DNA of 22,328 nucleotides from the IMG/VR virus record IMGVR_UViG_3300009436_000123, positions 1 through 22,328 of that record. One strand, written 5' to 3'. The stretch's first letter is position 1. Each line of letters starts with the position of its first letter. Positions 16,673 to 22,154 of the stretch are shown piece by piece. A program made the position numbers and the translations under genes. The notes under the pieces are model-generated. The model did no database searches. It worked only from the letters and a program-made list of their open reading frames with translations, and had not been told where the DNA came from. Source of the DNA: a virus.

Positions 16673-17509
16673 ATGATTCCAAAACAATCTAAAACATCTC
16701 GCGCAGCTCACCAAAAAGCACTGGAAATCCCCAAGTCTTACGACTTGGACGATCCACTGGAGCAGGCACGACGTGACCTCTGGTCTATCGTGTATAGCGA
16801 AGCCAATGACGTCGCCGATTCTATCCGCAACCGTCACCTAGACGCTCAAGACGTGGTTGATCACTGGTATCTCGACCTAGAGAACAACGCACAGGTATCG
16901 CACGACTTCAAAGCCCACGACAAGGTCACGGGCTTCCAAACCATCTCGCAGGAGCTCAAAGCATTCGAGGAAAATGAAAATCAACTCGCCTACCAGCTCT
17001 GGGAACGTGAGTTCCGTAAGTGGTGGGACGGTGGCAAACAAGGCAAAAAGCCTGTGCTTCCTGCTAGGTCAACCTACCGCGTCTGCCAATTCAAGGATGT
17101 CGAAACCTTCGGCAACGCAGCTTGGTCAGAAGTAGAAGACGAAGTGGAATCCCTCGAACGTCTACGTGAACGTCGCAGCAGCATCCGTCAGGACGCTATG
17201 GACGATCCAGAAAACGCCTACGAGGACGAGCGTGGCAATCGCCGCTTAGCTCAATCCCGCTGTCTCTTCGACCGCTACGATCCACAGAACCCTAAGTTCA
17301 AGTTTCGTGGTCAAAAGGGTGTGCTCGGTGGCATTTATACAACCACAGACCCTGAGCCTACTTACCGTTCAGCCAAAAACCGTGGCTTGCTTGTCAAAGC
17401 TCTCCTTCGTTCCGACAACGTTCTCGATATCCTGCTCGCCAAGGGTATGAATCGTAAGTTCAGCTTCCCTGCAAAAAAGAGGGCTAAAGCGAACGCCAGT
17501 AAAATCTAA
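16673..17509 (+). CDS. Unknown charged protein, 278 residues
   Basis: A hydrophilic protein rich in Arg, Asp, Glu and Trp, with no membrane segment and no motif I can assign. Helical stretches include LEQARRDLWSIVYSEANDVA and a clearly charged helix EDEVESLERLRERRSSIRQD (around 158-177). A repeat of aromatic/basic residues (YQLWEREFRKWWDGG) sits near 112-125. The C-terminus is strongly basic (MNRKFSFPAKKRAKANASK), which suggests nucleic-acid binding but does not prove it. The start follows CTTTATT and lacks a Shine-Dalgarno sequence. A strong terminator begins 7 bases after the stop, so this gene and the previous one probably form one early transcript. Confidence 0.85.
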   Translation: MIPKQSKTSRAAHQKALEIPKSYDLDDPLEQARRDLWSIVYSEANDVADSIRNRHLDAQDVVDHWYLDLENNAQVSHDFKAHDKVTGFQTISQELKAFEENENQLAYQLWEREFRKWWDGGKQGKKPVLPARSTYRVCQFKDVETFGNAAWSEVEDEVESLERLRERRSSIRQDAMDDPENAYEDERGNRRLAQSRCLFDRYDPQNPKFKFRGQKGVLGGIYTTTDPEPTYRSAKNRGLLVKALLRSDNVLDILLAKGMNRKFSFPAKKRAKANASKI

Positions 17510-17515
17510 CACAGT

Positions 17516-17564
17516 GCGGTGGTAGCTCAAGTCTAAGTGCTTGGGTTACCATCGCCCTTTTTTT
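17516..17564 (+). terminator. Strong rho-independent terminator
   Basis: A continuous 16-bp stem (17516-17531 with 17540-17555, including three G-U pairs that only work on this strand) has an 8-base loop and is followed by CC and seven U residues. It ends the transcript of the gene at 16673-17509. Confidence 0.95.
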
Positions 17565-17577
17565 GATACGCAAGAAC

Positions 17578-17645
17578 GCCTCCGCAAGGGACACTGCCTC
17601 CGCAAGGGACACTGCCTCCGCAAGGGACACTGCCTCCGCAGGGGG
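17578..17645 (+). repeat. 18-bp tandem repeat, three and a half copies
   Basis: Three exact copies of GCCTCCGCAAGGGACACT lie at 17578-17595, 17596-17613 and 17614-17631, followed by a partial copy to about 17645. Each unit contains CCGCAAGG, which can form a very short stem with a GCAA (GNRA-type) loop. It lies in the untranslated leader between a terminator and the next gene. Confidence 0.95.
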
Positions 17646-17690
17646 AACAACTACACTTCTAACAACTACACTTCTAACAACTACACACAC
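17646..17690 (+). repeat. 15-bp tandem repeat in a gene leader
   Basis: AACAACTACACTTCT occurs twice exactly (17646-17660, 17661-17675), with a third partial copy (17676-17690) ending six bases before the ATG at 17697. It contains no G and should be unstructured. It directly follows the 18-bp repeat. Confidence 0.95.
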
Positions 17691-17696
17691 AATATA

Positions 17697-17939
17697 ATGA
17701 CTAATCCAAAATACGACGCCGCAATCAAACTAGCTGAACTCCGTGGTTACAAAGAACTACGTGCTGAACAACTCGATCAACTGCTAGAGCTTACAGCAAT
17801 ACCAGAACTCACTGTAACCGAAGCCCTTGATGCCGTGCTCAATGCACCCCAAGAACGCTTTAATCGCGGAGTAAAATTACTCCGCAAACAAGCCTCCATC
17901 GGATTATTTAATATCGCTAAATTACTAGAAAATAAATAA
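17697..17939 (+). CDS. Small helical protein of unknown function (80 residues)
   Basis: The start at 17697 (context CACAATATAATG) is preferred. A frame open from 17541 would begin inside the terminator hairpin and translate the repeats. The product begins MTNPKYDAAIKLAELRGYKE and is almost all helix, with LDQLLELTAIPELTVTEALD and a basic LKLLRKQASIGLFNIAKLLE-type end. The regular Leu spacing suggests a small helical bundle or dimer. It has no recognised family. It begins a run of very small genes separated by 4-10 bases. Confidence 0.75.
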   Translation: MTNPKYDAAIKLAELRGYKELRAEQLDQLLELTAIPELTVTEALDAVLNAPQERFNRGVKLLRKQASIGLFNIAKLLENK

Positions 17940-17947
17940 ACGACATT

Positions 17948-18025
17948 ATGACTACTCTAATTATACTCATTTGTGCCTTCGTTACCATCATCCTTGGAGC
18001 CATGATCTTCGGATCCGACATGTAA
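17948..18025 (+). CDS. 25-residue single-pass membrane peptide
   Basis: A tiny gene encodes MTTLIILICAFVTIILGAMI followed by FGSDM and TAA. Nearly the whole peptide is one hydrophobic helix. The ATG follows CGACATT, eight bases after the preceding stop, and the stop lies four bases before the next AATATTATG start. Good start context, tight spacing and membrane character support it as real. Possible roles include holin-like, superinfection-exclusion or membrane-anchoring peptide, none demonstrated. Confidence 0.65.
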   Translation: MTTLIILICAFVTIILGAMIFGSDM

Positions 18026-18029
18026 TATT

Positions 18030-18275
18030 ATGGACTTACTTATCATCGCATTCATCGCAGCCCTCGGCTATTTAATCATATTATGCAAGCTTTTTAGTCC
18101 TCAATTTGTGGCTAAAACGCAAGTTATGTGGGATGTATTGTTTACAATTGCAGTTCCTATCCTATTTTTAGGCACATTTAGTGGCATGACTACTGCATTT
18201 CTTTCTGGCGTTATATTTAGTGCCATGACATTTGTTTTATCTCTATGTCACACTAAACGACCTAAAAAGACTTAA
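18030..18275 (+). CDS. Small membrane protein, about three TM helices (81 residues)
   Basis: The sequence has three hydrophobic segments: residues 2-22 (DLLIIAFIAALGYLIILCKL), about 34-49 (WDVLFTIAVPILFLGT) and about 54-73 (TTAFLSGVIFSAMTFVLSLC). It ends in a short basic tail, HTKRPKKT, probably cytoplasmic. The start is TAATATTATG. A small multi-pass membrane protein near a lysozyme-like gene could be a holin, but the endolysin is 3.6 kb away, and an exclusion protein fits as well. Confidence 0.8.
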   Translation: MDLLIIAFIAALGYLIILCKLFSPQFVAKTQVMWDVLFTIAVPILFLGTFSGMTTAFLSGVIFSAMTFVLSLCHTKRPKKT

Positions 18276-18280
18276 TTATA

Positions 18281-18448
18281 ATGAATGATTCACTTAAACT
18301 ACTAGATGCTCAACTGTCAGACTCAGAGTTTCGAACTACGATAGCCAACTCACGCTTGCTCAAAGAATGCAAGGAAAAAGGCTTTCCTAAGCTAAAGGCT
18401 TATGGACTTATTCGATACCCTGACGAAAAGCCTGAGAAATCAGAGTAG
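18281..18448 (+). CDS. Small hydrophilic protein (55 residues)
   Basis: The sequence begins MNDSLKLLDAQLSDSEFRTT and continues as a basic/acidic mix ending RYPDEKPEKSE. It looks helical in its first half. The ATG at 18281 follows TTAATTATA, five bases after the preceding stop. I recognise no family; it is accepted on start context and packing. Confidence 0.6.
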   Translation: MNDSLKLLDAQLSDSEFRTTIANSRLLKECKEKGFPKLKAYGLIRYPDEKPEKSE

Positions 18449-18466
18449 TATTAATTTCAGCGGTTT

Positions 18467-18613
18467 ATGATCATACGTAAACTGATAACAAGAGTAATCG
18501 TCTTTGTTTTACCCATTGCTATTGAGGCTGTCTGCCTAGGTTTTAAACGCTGGATGCGTTTACAATCTTACAAGCAGCGCAAGCAACTCTACGACAAAGA
18601 TAAATTACAATAG
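18467..18613 (+). CDS. Small membrane-anchored basic protein (48 residues)
   Basis: The sequence has a short basic start (MIIRKLITR), a hydrophobic helix at about 10-25 (VIVFVLPIAIEAVCLG) and a basic tail (FKRWMRLQSYKQRKQLYDKD). Start context is CGGTTTATG. It is followed within five bases by a terminator hairpin, which supports it as the last gene of this small operon. Confidence 0.6.
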   Translation: MIIRKLITRVIVFVLPIAIEAVCLGFKRWMRLQSYKQRKQLYDKDKLQ

Positions 18614-18617
18614 TGCA

Positions 18618-18655
18618 GTGCTATGTTCCCTTTGGAGCATAGCACCCTAATTTTT
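18618..18655 (+). terminator. Rho-independent terminator
   Basis: A 12-bp stem (18618-18629 with 18634-18645, one G-U pair) has a CTTT loop, followed by CCTAA and five U residues. It ends the small-gene operon 17697-18613. Confidence 0.85.
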
Positions 18656-18738
18656 GGAAGTGGTAACTCAGTATCCCGAACCTCCAATTAAAATATTGGT
18701 TAAAAACTAGCGTGTCATTTGCGTTACCCGATGGGCTT

Positions 18739-18766
18739 TGAGGCTATCCTAGCAGCCTCACTTTCT
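18739..18766 (+). terminator. Hairpin just before the next gene (terminator or leader structure)
   Basis: A perfect 7-bp stem (TGAGGCT at 18739-18745 with AGCCTCA at 18754-18760) is followed by CTTTCTAATT and then the ATG at 18771. The U-tract is weak, and the position in the leader suggests a regulatory or RNA-processing hairpin as readily as a terminator. Confidence 0.45.
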
Positions 18767-18770
18767 AATT

Positions 18771-18974
18771 ATGACCAAAGTAAAAATAACATTCTACAAC
18801 ACTGTTCCACACAATGTGAGTAATTATACAATACACCGTTCAACAACTCCTAATAAAGTATTTATTAAGGAATATAATACAACCAACTACAAACTTGCTA
18901 TGTCTTATGCTATACGATTTGTAAACAAGCAACGCGAAGACTTAGGTAGAAACACAGTATTAGAAATTTTATGA
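18771..18974 (+). CDS. Small protein of unknown function (67 residues)
   Basis: The sequence begins MTKVKITFYNTVPHNVSNYT and includes IHRSTTPNKVFIKEYNTTN, with a final helix YKLAMSYAIRFVNKQREDLG. A beta-strand start and helical end suggest a compact fold. The start is CTAATTATG. Its stop overlaps the following ATG (ATGA). Codon use is more AT-rich than in its neighbours. No family recognised. Confidence 0.7.
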   Translation: MTKVKITFYNTVPHNVSNYTIHRSTTPNKVFIKEYNTTNYKLAMSYAIRFVNKQREDLGRNTVLEIL

Positions 18975-19147
18975 AACCTACAAAGACACCTACTAAAAAA
19001 GCAGCTAAAAAAGCCACCAAGAAAAAGGTATTCAAGGCTCCACCGATCCCTTCTGATATGTTTGAGAAACGTCTCCTCAAAATTGAAGCAGAGCTGAAGA
19101 GGTCAAGACGACTACACTTCAAGCTTGGTAAGATTGACCTTGACTAA
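18971..19147 (+). CDS. Lys/Ala/Thr-rich basic protein with histone H1-like tail (58 residues)
   Basis: The start at 18971 overlaps the previous stop (ATGA). The first 22 residues, MKPTKTPTKKAAKKATKKKV, carry KKAAKK-type repeats like those of histone H1 and bacterial H1-like proteins. They are followed by FKAPPIPSDMFEKRL and a charged helix, LKIEAELKRSRRLHFKLGK. The very high positive charge suggests binding to DNA or RNA, for example as a small nucleoid or anti-restriction protein, but this is inferred from composition only. A hairpin follows the stop. Confidence 0.7.
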   Translation: MKPTKTPTKKAAKKATKKKVFKAPPIPSDMFEKRLLKIEAELKRSRRLHFKLGKIDLD

Positions 19148-19152
19148 ATAAA

Positions 19153-19182
19153 GGATCCCGTGCCAACCACAACACGGGACCC
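19153..19182 (+). terminator. GC-rich hairpin after the basic-protein gene (weak terminator)
   Basis: A 7-bp stem (TCCCGTG at 19156-19162 with CACGGGA at 19173-19179), extendable past a bulged A, has a 10-base loop. It lacks a U-tract (CCCTCATTAAA follows), so termination is uncertain. The remaining ~75 bases up to 19258 hold no other clear feature. Confidence 0.4.
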
Positions 19183-19258
19183 TCATTAAACCAACCATAA
19201 TAACGAATACACAATATATTCAAGTATCAGAAAAGCGGTATATTGATGTGAGTCAACC

Positions 19259-19480
19259 ATGAAAACTACAGAAGCCCATATACTAGCCTCCCGATTTTAT
19301 CTTACAGATGAATTACCCGCAGACTTCGATAAATTAGATGAACAAGAAGTCATGGACTTCATCAAAAACCATAAATGGGAACCCTTTGAATACTGGGAAC
19401 CACACGGTATTTGGGAACTAATTGACGATTTAGCACGAGAATTTCACAACCAAACCAACCATGAAACATCTAGAACCTAA
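19259..19480 (+). CDS. Small acidic protein (73 residues)
   Basis: The sequence begins MKTTEAHILASRFYLTDELP, continues ADFDKLDEQEVMDFIKNHKW and ends IWELIDDLAREFHNQT. It is acidic, rich in Trp and aromatic residues, and predicted helical at both ends. Its last 20 bases overlap the start of the next gene. I do not recognise the family. The start context is GTCAACCATG rather than the AATATTATG form. Confidence 0.7.
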   Translation: MKTTEAHILASRFYLTDELPADFDKLDEQEVMDFIKNHKWEPFEYWEPHGIWELIDDLAREFHNQTNHETSRT

Positions 19481-19763
19481 ATTCAAAGAAATCGCTAGTA
19501 AATACACTAGCCAAGCTGGCGCGGCCAAGGCTCTCTACAAAGTATTAGTAGAATACGCTCAATCCTGCGGCATGGACCCCAGTATGGAGGTCTCAATCCG
19601 CTCACCAAAAGAAAACTTAGCTTTTGGTTTCCACGAATGCTGGTATGTAGGTTTCGAAGCTGGCGACTACCAATGGGCCATTGGAGCCAGTTTCACTCTA
19701 TCCAACATCCACTGGTACACAGAACCCTATTACTCCTTCGACCTTAACTTCACTAAAGCATGA
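19461..19763 (+). CDS. Unknown phage protein (100 residues)
   Basis: The sequence opens with a helix (MKHLEPKFKEIASKYTSQAG, AAKALYKVLVEYAQSCG). It turns beta-rich and aromatic: AFGFHECWYVGFEAGDYQWA, then SNIHWYTEPYYSFDLNF. The pattern suggests an alpha/beta small domain. It begins within the previous gene after the CAACCAACC leader, and its stop overlaps the next ATG (ATGA), so it is part of a coupled run. No known function. Confidence 0.75.
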   Translation: MKHLEPKFKEIASKYTSQAGAAKALYKVLVEYAQSCGMDPSMEVSIRSPKENLAFGFHECWYVGFEAGDYQWAIGASFTLSNIHWYTEPYYSFDLNFTKA

Positions 19764-19957
19764 ACAACAAAGACTTAAAATTAATAGACGACATCAGAGC
19801 TCTTGCTTACAAGAACTATGAAAAAGGCGGAGATATGATTATCGAATGCCTCGAAGACCATGAAATCTTAGAGCACATGAACTCTATCAAAGATGCAAAA
19901 GACTTTATGAAACTACAGTTTGAGCAACGCCGTGAAGTTGAATCCACTATTTTTTAA
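19760..19957 (+). CDS. Small helical acidic protein (65 residues)
   Basis: The sequence begins MNNKDLKLIDDIRALAYKNY, then EKGGDMIIECLEDHEILEHM and a final charged helix FMKLQFEQRREVESTIF. It is almost wholly helical and charged. It is translationally coupled to the preceding gene (ATGA) and ends 3 bases before the next ATG. Function unknown. Confidence 0.75.
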   Translation: MNNKDLKLIDDIRALAYKNYEKGGDMIIECLEDHEILEHMNSIKDAKDFMKLQFEQRREVESTIF

Positions 19958-19960
19958 TGT

Positions 19961-20362
19961 ATGAACACTAACATAAAACGTACCAAACAACCTTTCAACT
20001 ACGAGGAACCTGTACGAGTTTACTGGAACTTCCACCGTAAATGTTACAGTGTCCAACAGAACCGATTGGTTATTGGTCACACTGACTGCATCTCTCTTGT
20101 AGATGTAAAGTTCCATGTGTCCGAGGCTGGACGTCAGCGTGTCCTTAAGGAACGCAAAAAGAATGTCCATGCCTATGCCATAGGTACAATTAACATACCA
20201 GAAGATGTCTACTGGGACGTTAAGATCCAATACAACCCCTACCGACATAAATCCTTTTGTTTATGGGTAGACCCTGCAAGAACTGTATCCTCAGCTCATT
20301 CAGTATTACTCCGAACAAATGATAATGAACCCTACATGCTAGCAAGTAGAGACATATTATGA
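19961..20362 (+). CDS. Conserved phage protein with SEAGRQRVLKERKKNVHA motif
   Basis: A 133-residue protein of a family I recall as widespread among phages and usually left as hypothetical. Its recognisable parts are VRVYWNFHRKCYSVQQNR, a VGH/TD stretch, then VKFHVSEAGRQRVLKERKKN followed by VHAYAIGTI. The C-terminal part contains WDVKIQYNPYRHKSFCLWVD. The conserved strand/basic-helix core suggests nucleic-acid or protein binding, but no activity is established. The stop overlaps the next ATG (ATGA). Confidence 0.8.
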   Translation: MNTNIKRTKQPFNYEEPVRVYWNFHRKCYSVQQNRLVIGHTDCISLVDVKFHVSEAGRQRVLKERKKNVHAYAIGTINIPEDVYWDVKIQYNPYRHKSFCLWVDPARTVSSAHSVLLRTNDNEPYMLASRDIL

Positions 20363-20613
20363 AAGCTTTCCAAACTAAATTCATGCCAGCCACGGACACC
20401 AAAGGCCCCCGTATTAAAGCTACATGCTGGGGTAAAACGGCTACCGTGCCCATCGACTACGGACTAACAGGTTACCAAAACCACTTTGAATCAGTCAAAG
20501 AGCTAATTAAAAAGCATAACCTAGAAATAGACATTTCAACAATGGTCTACGGCAGCCACGACTTCAACAACACCTACACATTCTGTTTCCCCCAATCAAC
20601 TATAAACCTATGA
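20359..20613 (+). CDS. Conserved small phage protein (TKFMPATDTKGPRIKA type)
   Basis: An 84-residue protein begins MKAFQTKFMPATDTKGPRIK, a strongly conserved opening in a small phage family I recall, often located near the SEAGRQRVL-type gene, as here. The middle is a helix (HFESVKELIKKHNLEIDIS) and the end is beta/aromatic (VYGSHDFNNTYTFCFPQ). Coupled at both ends by ATGA overlaps. Function unknown. Confidence 0.8.
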   Translation: MKAFQTKFMPATDTKGPRIKATCWGKTATVPIDYGLTGYQNHFESVKELIKKHNLEIDISTMVYGSHDFNNTYTFCFPQSTINL

Positions 20614-20924
20614 TCGAAGCCCACATCAACCAAATGGTAAACGACGACAATCAGCTAGAAGCTGGTGACGGTCTTTTCATCGACCTCAAATATTACGGCG
20701 ACCAAGCCGTGGCAACCAGTGCAATCGAGTATCAAGTAGACGAAGACGGCGAAGAGTCGGAAGAGATCCTATCTGTACACGATGCAATGCAAGACTGGAT
20801 ACGACCAATTAGAAATGGTTACGGCGTTGACGGAGTTCTAGCTGTCCTTTGTCCAGATAAAGTATGGCGTAAAATCGTCTGGTTCAACGAAGACGGACAC
20901 GGTCAAGCATTTACACAAAACTAA
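20610..20924 (+). CDS. Acidic protein of unknown function (104 residues)
   Basis: A strongly acidic protein: EAGDGLFIDLKYYGDQAVAT, then EYQVDEDGEESEEILSVHDA and WIRPIRNGYGVDGVLAVLC, ending VWRKIVWFNEDGHGQAF. It is a probable small alpha/beta domain with a negatively charged central loop. The net charge would suit a DNA mimic, but no family is recognised. The start overlaps the preceding stop (ATGA). Confidence 0.75.
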   Translation: MIEAHINQMVNDDNQLEAGDGLFIDLKYYGDQAVATSAIEYQVDEDGEESEEILSVHDAMQDWIRPIRNGYGVDGVLAVLCPDKVWRKIVWFNEDGHGQAFTQN

Positions 20925-20928
20925 TATT

Positions 20929-21279
20929 ATGGGAAGATACTACAGCGGAGACATAGATGGCAAATTCTGGTTTGCCTTACAACAATCAAACGCAGCTGAT
21001 CGCTTTGGAAGTACAGGAGAGGCAACTCATTTGTCTTATTACTTTCATAAAGATCAACTGGATTATATTAAAAATGAACTTTCAGAAATTACTAAAAACA
21101 TTAATGTAACTAAACTCAATGAGTTCTTTGATCGTCAAAAAGGCTGGAGCGAAGATACAATAAAAGCTGCTGGCATCACCAGAAACGACTTAATAGAGTA
21201 CGCAGATTACAAACTAGGTATTCAAATTCGCGACATGCTCGAATCAAACGGTGAATGCTGTTTCGAAGCAGAACTATAA
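20929..21279 (+). CDS. Conserved phage protein (MGRYYxGDIxGKFWF family)
   Basis: A 116-residue protein begins MGRYYSGDIDGKFWFALQQS, then NAADRFGSTGEATHLSYYF, a highly recognisable opening of small proteins in many phage genomes that remain without function. The rest is helical (DQLDYIKNELSEITKNINVT, later LIEYADYKLGIQIRDMLE). The start is TAATATTATG, and the gene ends with the same motif leading into the next gene. Confidence 0.8.
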   Translation: MGRYYSGDIDGKFWFALQQSNAADRFGSTGEATHLSYYFHKDQLDYIKNELSEITKNINVTKLNEFFDRQKGWSEDTIKAAGITRNDLIEYADYKLGIQIRDMLESNGECCFEAEL

Positions 21280-21283
21280 TATT

Positions 21284-21454
21284 ATGAAAAACCCAATCCA
21301 AAACATAGGCTTATTCTACACACCAACAAGTATGGAAGATCTGCAAGACAAACTTGCACTTCATTACGGCTCGGAAGGTGTCGTTGCTCAAACAGCAGCG
21401 TGGATGGCTTGGAACCTAGCCTCCAAGATAATCGAAGAACAACTACAAGATTAA
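21284..21454 (+). CDS. Small helical protein (56 residues)
   Basis: The start at 21284 follows TATAATATT. An in-frame ATG at 21251 lies inside the previous gene without that motif, so it is not preferred. The sequence is MKNPIQNIGLFYTPTSMEDL, then QDKLALHYGSEGVVAQTAAW and a final helix MAWNLASKIIEEQLQD. No family recognised. Confidence 0.7.
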   Translation: MKNPIQNIGLFYTPTSMEDLQDKLALHYGSEGVVAQTAAWMAWNLASKIIEEQLQD

Positions 21455-21456
21455 CT

Positions 21457-21666
21457 ATGGAAAAAACAATAGAAAAAAACGCACACGGTGAGTTCAATGT
21501 GTATCAATTTGATACATACCCCGATGACAGCGTTCTAGCAGGTCAAACAAGGAAGCAATTTCTAGATATGTATGACACCGCAGAACTTGCAAAAAAAGAT
21601 TACCCCGATGCCGTAGAAGGCTATCGTGACGCACATAACCACTTCGATCACTTACCAGACTACTAA
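21457..21666 (+). CDS. Small phage protein ending in FDHLPD motif (69 residues)
   Basis: The start at 21457 lies three bases after the preceding stop. The sequence begins MEKTIEKNAHGEFNVYQFDT, with a helix AELAKKDYPDAVEGYRDAHN and the ending HFDHLPDY. A short helix followed by a YPDA...HFDHLPD-type end is something I recall from small phage proteins; function unknown. A longer frame open from 21400 is within the preceding gene and not preferred. Confidence 0.7.
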   Translation: MEKTIEKNAHGEFNVYQFDTYPDDSVLAGQTRKQFLDMYDTAELAKKDYPDAVEGYRDAHNHFDHLPDY

Positions 21667-21667
21667 T

Positions 21668-22030
21668 ATGACTTACTTATCTCTTATAATGGCTCTCATT
21701 ACAATTGAAAGCCAAGGCAACGACTTTGCAAAAGGCGACCGAGGAAAAGCTCTAGGCTGTCTACAGCTGCATGAAGCATACGTTTATGACGCAGCAGAAC
21801 ATGCTGGCGATTACTGGGTACACGAAGACGCCTATCAGCGTGACGTAGCTGTTAAAATCTTCATGGCATACATGGATAGATACGCAACCGTGGAACGCTT
21901 AGGACGTCATCCCACAATGGAAGACATTGCTCGCATACACAACGGTGGTCCAAATGGCTACAAAAAAGAATCAACCAAAGCATACTGGGCTAAGGTCAAA
22001 AAGGAACTAGATTCCTACGACATACTATAA
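21668..22030 (+). CDS. Lysozyme-like / SLT lytic transglycosylase (probable endolysin)
   Basis: A 120-residue protein with a transglycosylase/lysozyme fold pattern. The probable catalytic Glu14 is in ITIESQGNDFAKGD, followed by GKALGCLQLHEAYVYDA, matching the ES.G...A.G..GA.G..Q[IL] signature, and IARIHNGGPNGYKKESTKAY near the end, the usual N-GGP segment. Such short one-domain enzymes occur in phages and in PVC-group bacteria. The length is typical of a catalytic domain without a binding domain. The N-terminus is mildly hydrophobic (MTYLSLIMALITI), but it includes the catalytic helix, so it is not a signal peptide. It would cleave peptidoglycan at lysis. The start at 21668 follows CTACTAAT; earlier in-frame ATGs lie in the previous gene. 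Confidence 0.82.
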   Translation: MTYLSLIMALITIESQGNDFAKGDRGKALGCLQLHEAYVYDAAEHAGDYWVHEDAYQRDVAVKIFMAYMDRYATVERLGRHPTMEDIARIHNGGPNGYKKESTKAYWAKVKKELDSYDIL

Positions 22031-22049
22031 AAACCTTCAGTAGAAACCG

Positions 22050-22119
22050 TGATGTAGGGGTACATCATAACTACAAACCCCTTCGCCCTTCACTATCATT
22101 AGACGTGGAGTGGCGAAGG
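22050..22119 (+). promoter_or_regulatory. Two hairpins between the endolysin gene and the last gene
   Basis: The first hairpin has TGATGTA (22050-22056) pairing with TACATCA (22061-22067) round a GGGG loop. The second has an 8-bp stem (22080-22087 with 22112-22119), a bulged U and a further 6-bp stem (22088-22093 with 22105-22110). Neither is followed by a U-run, so they may be leader, processing or stability structures rather than terminators. Confidence 0.55.
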
Positions 22120-22126
22120 ACATTCT

Positions 22127-22153
22127 CAAGTCAAATAAAACCAAGTCAAATAA
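22127..22153 (+). repeat. 15-bp-period direct repeat before the last start codon
   Basis: CAAGTCAAATAA occurs at 22127-22138 and 22142-22153, one base before the ATG at 22155. The arrangement is the same as at 16313-16338 and 17646-17690. Confidence 0.85.
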
Positions 22154-22154
22154 T

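Noticed and set aside
17578-17631. CRISPR array
   Set aside because: The 18-bp copies are directly joined with no spacers, and no cas genes are present.
17541-17696. N-terminal extension of the gene at 17697 with RKGHCL and NNYTS repeats
   Set aside because: It would begin inside a terminator hairpin and only translates the tandem repeats; the ATG at 17697 has the better context.
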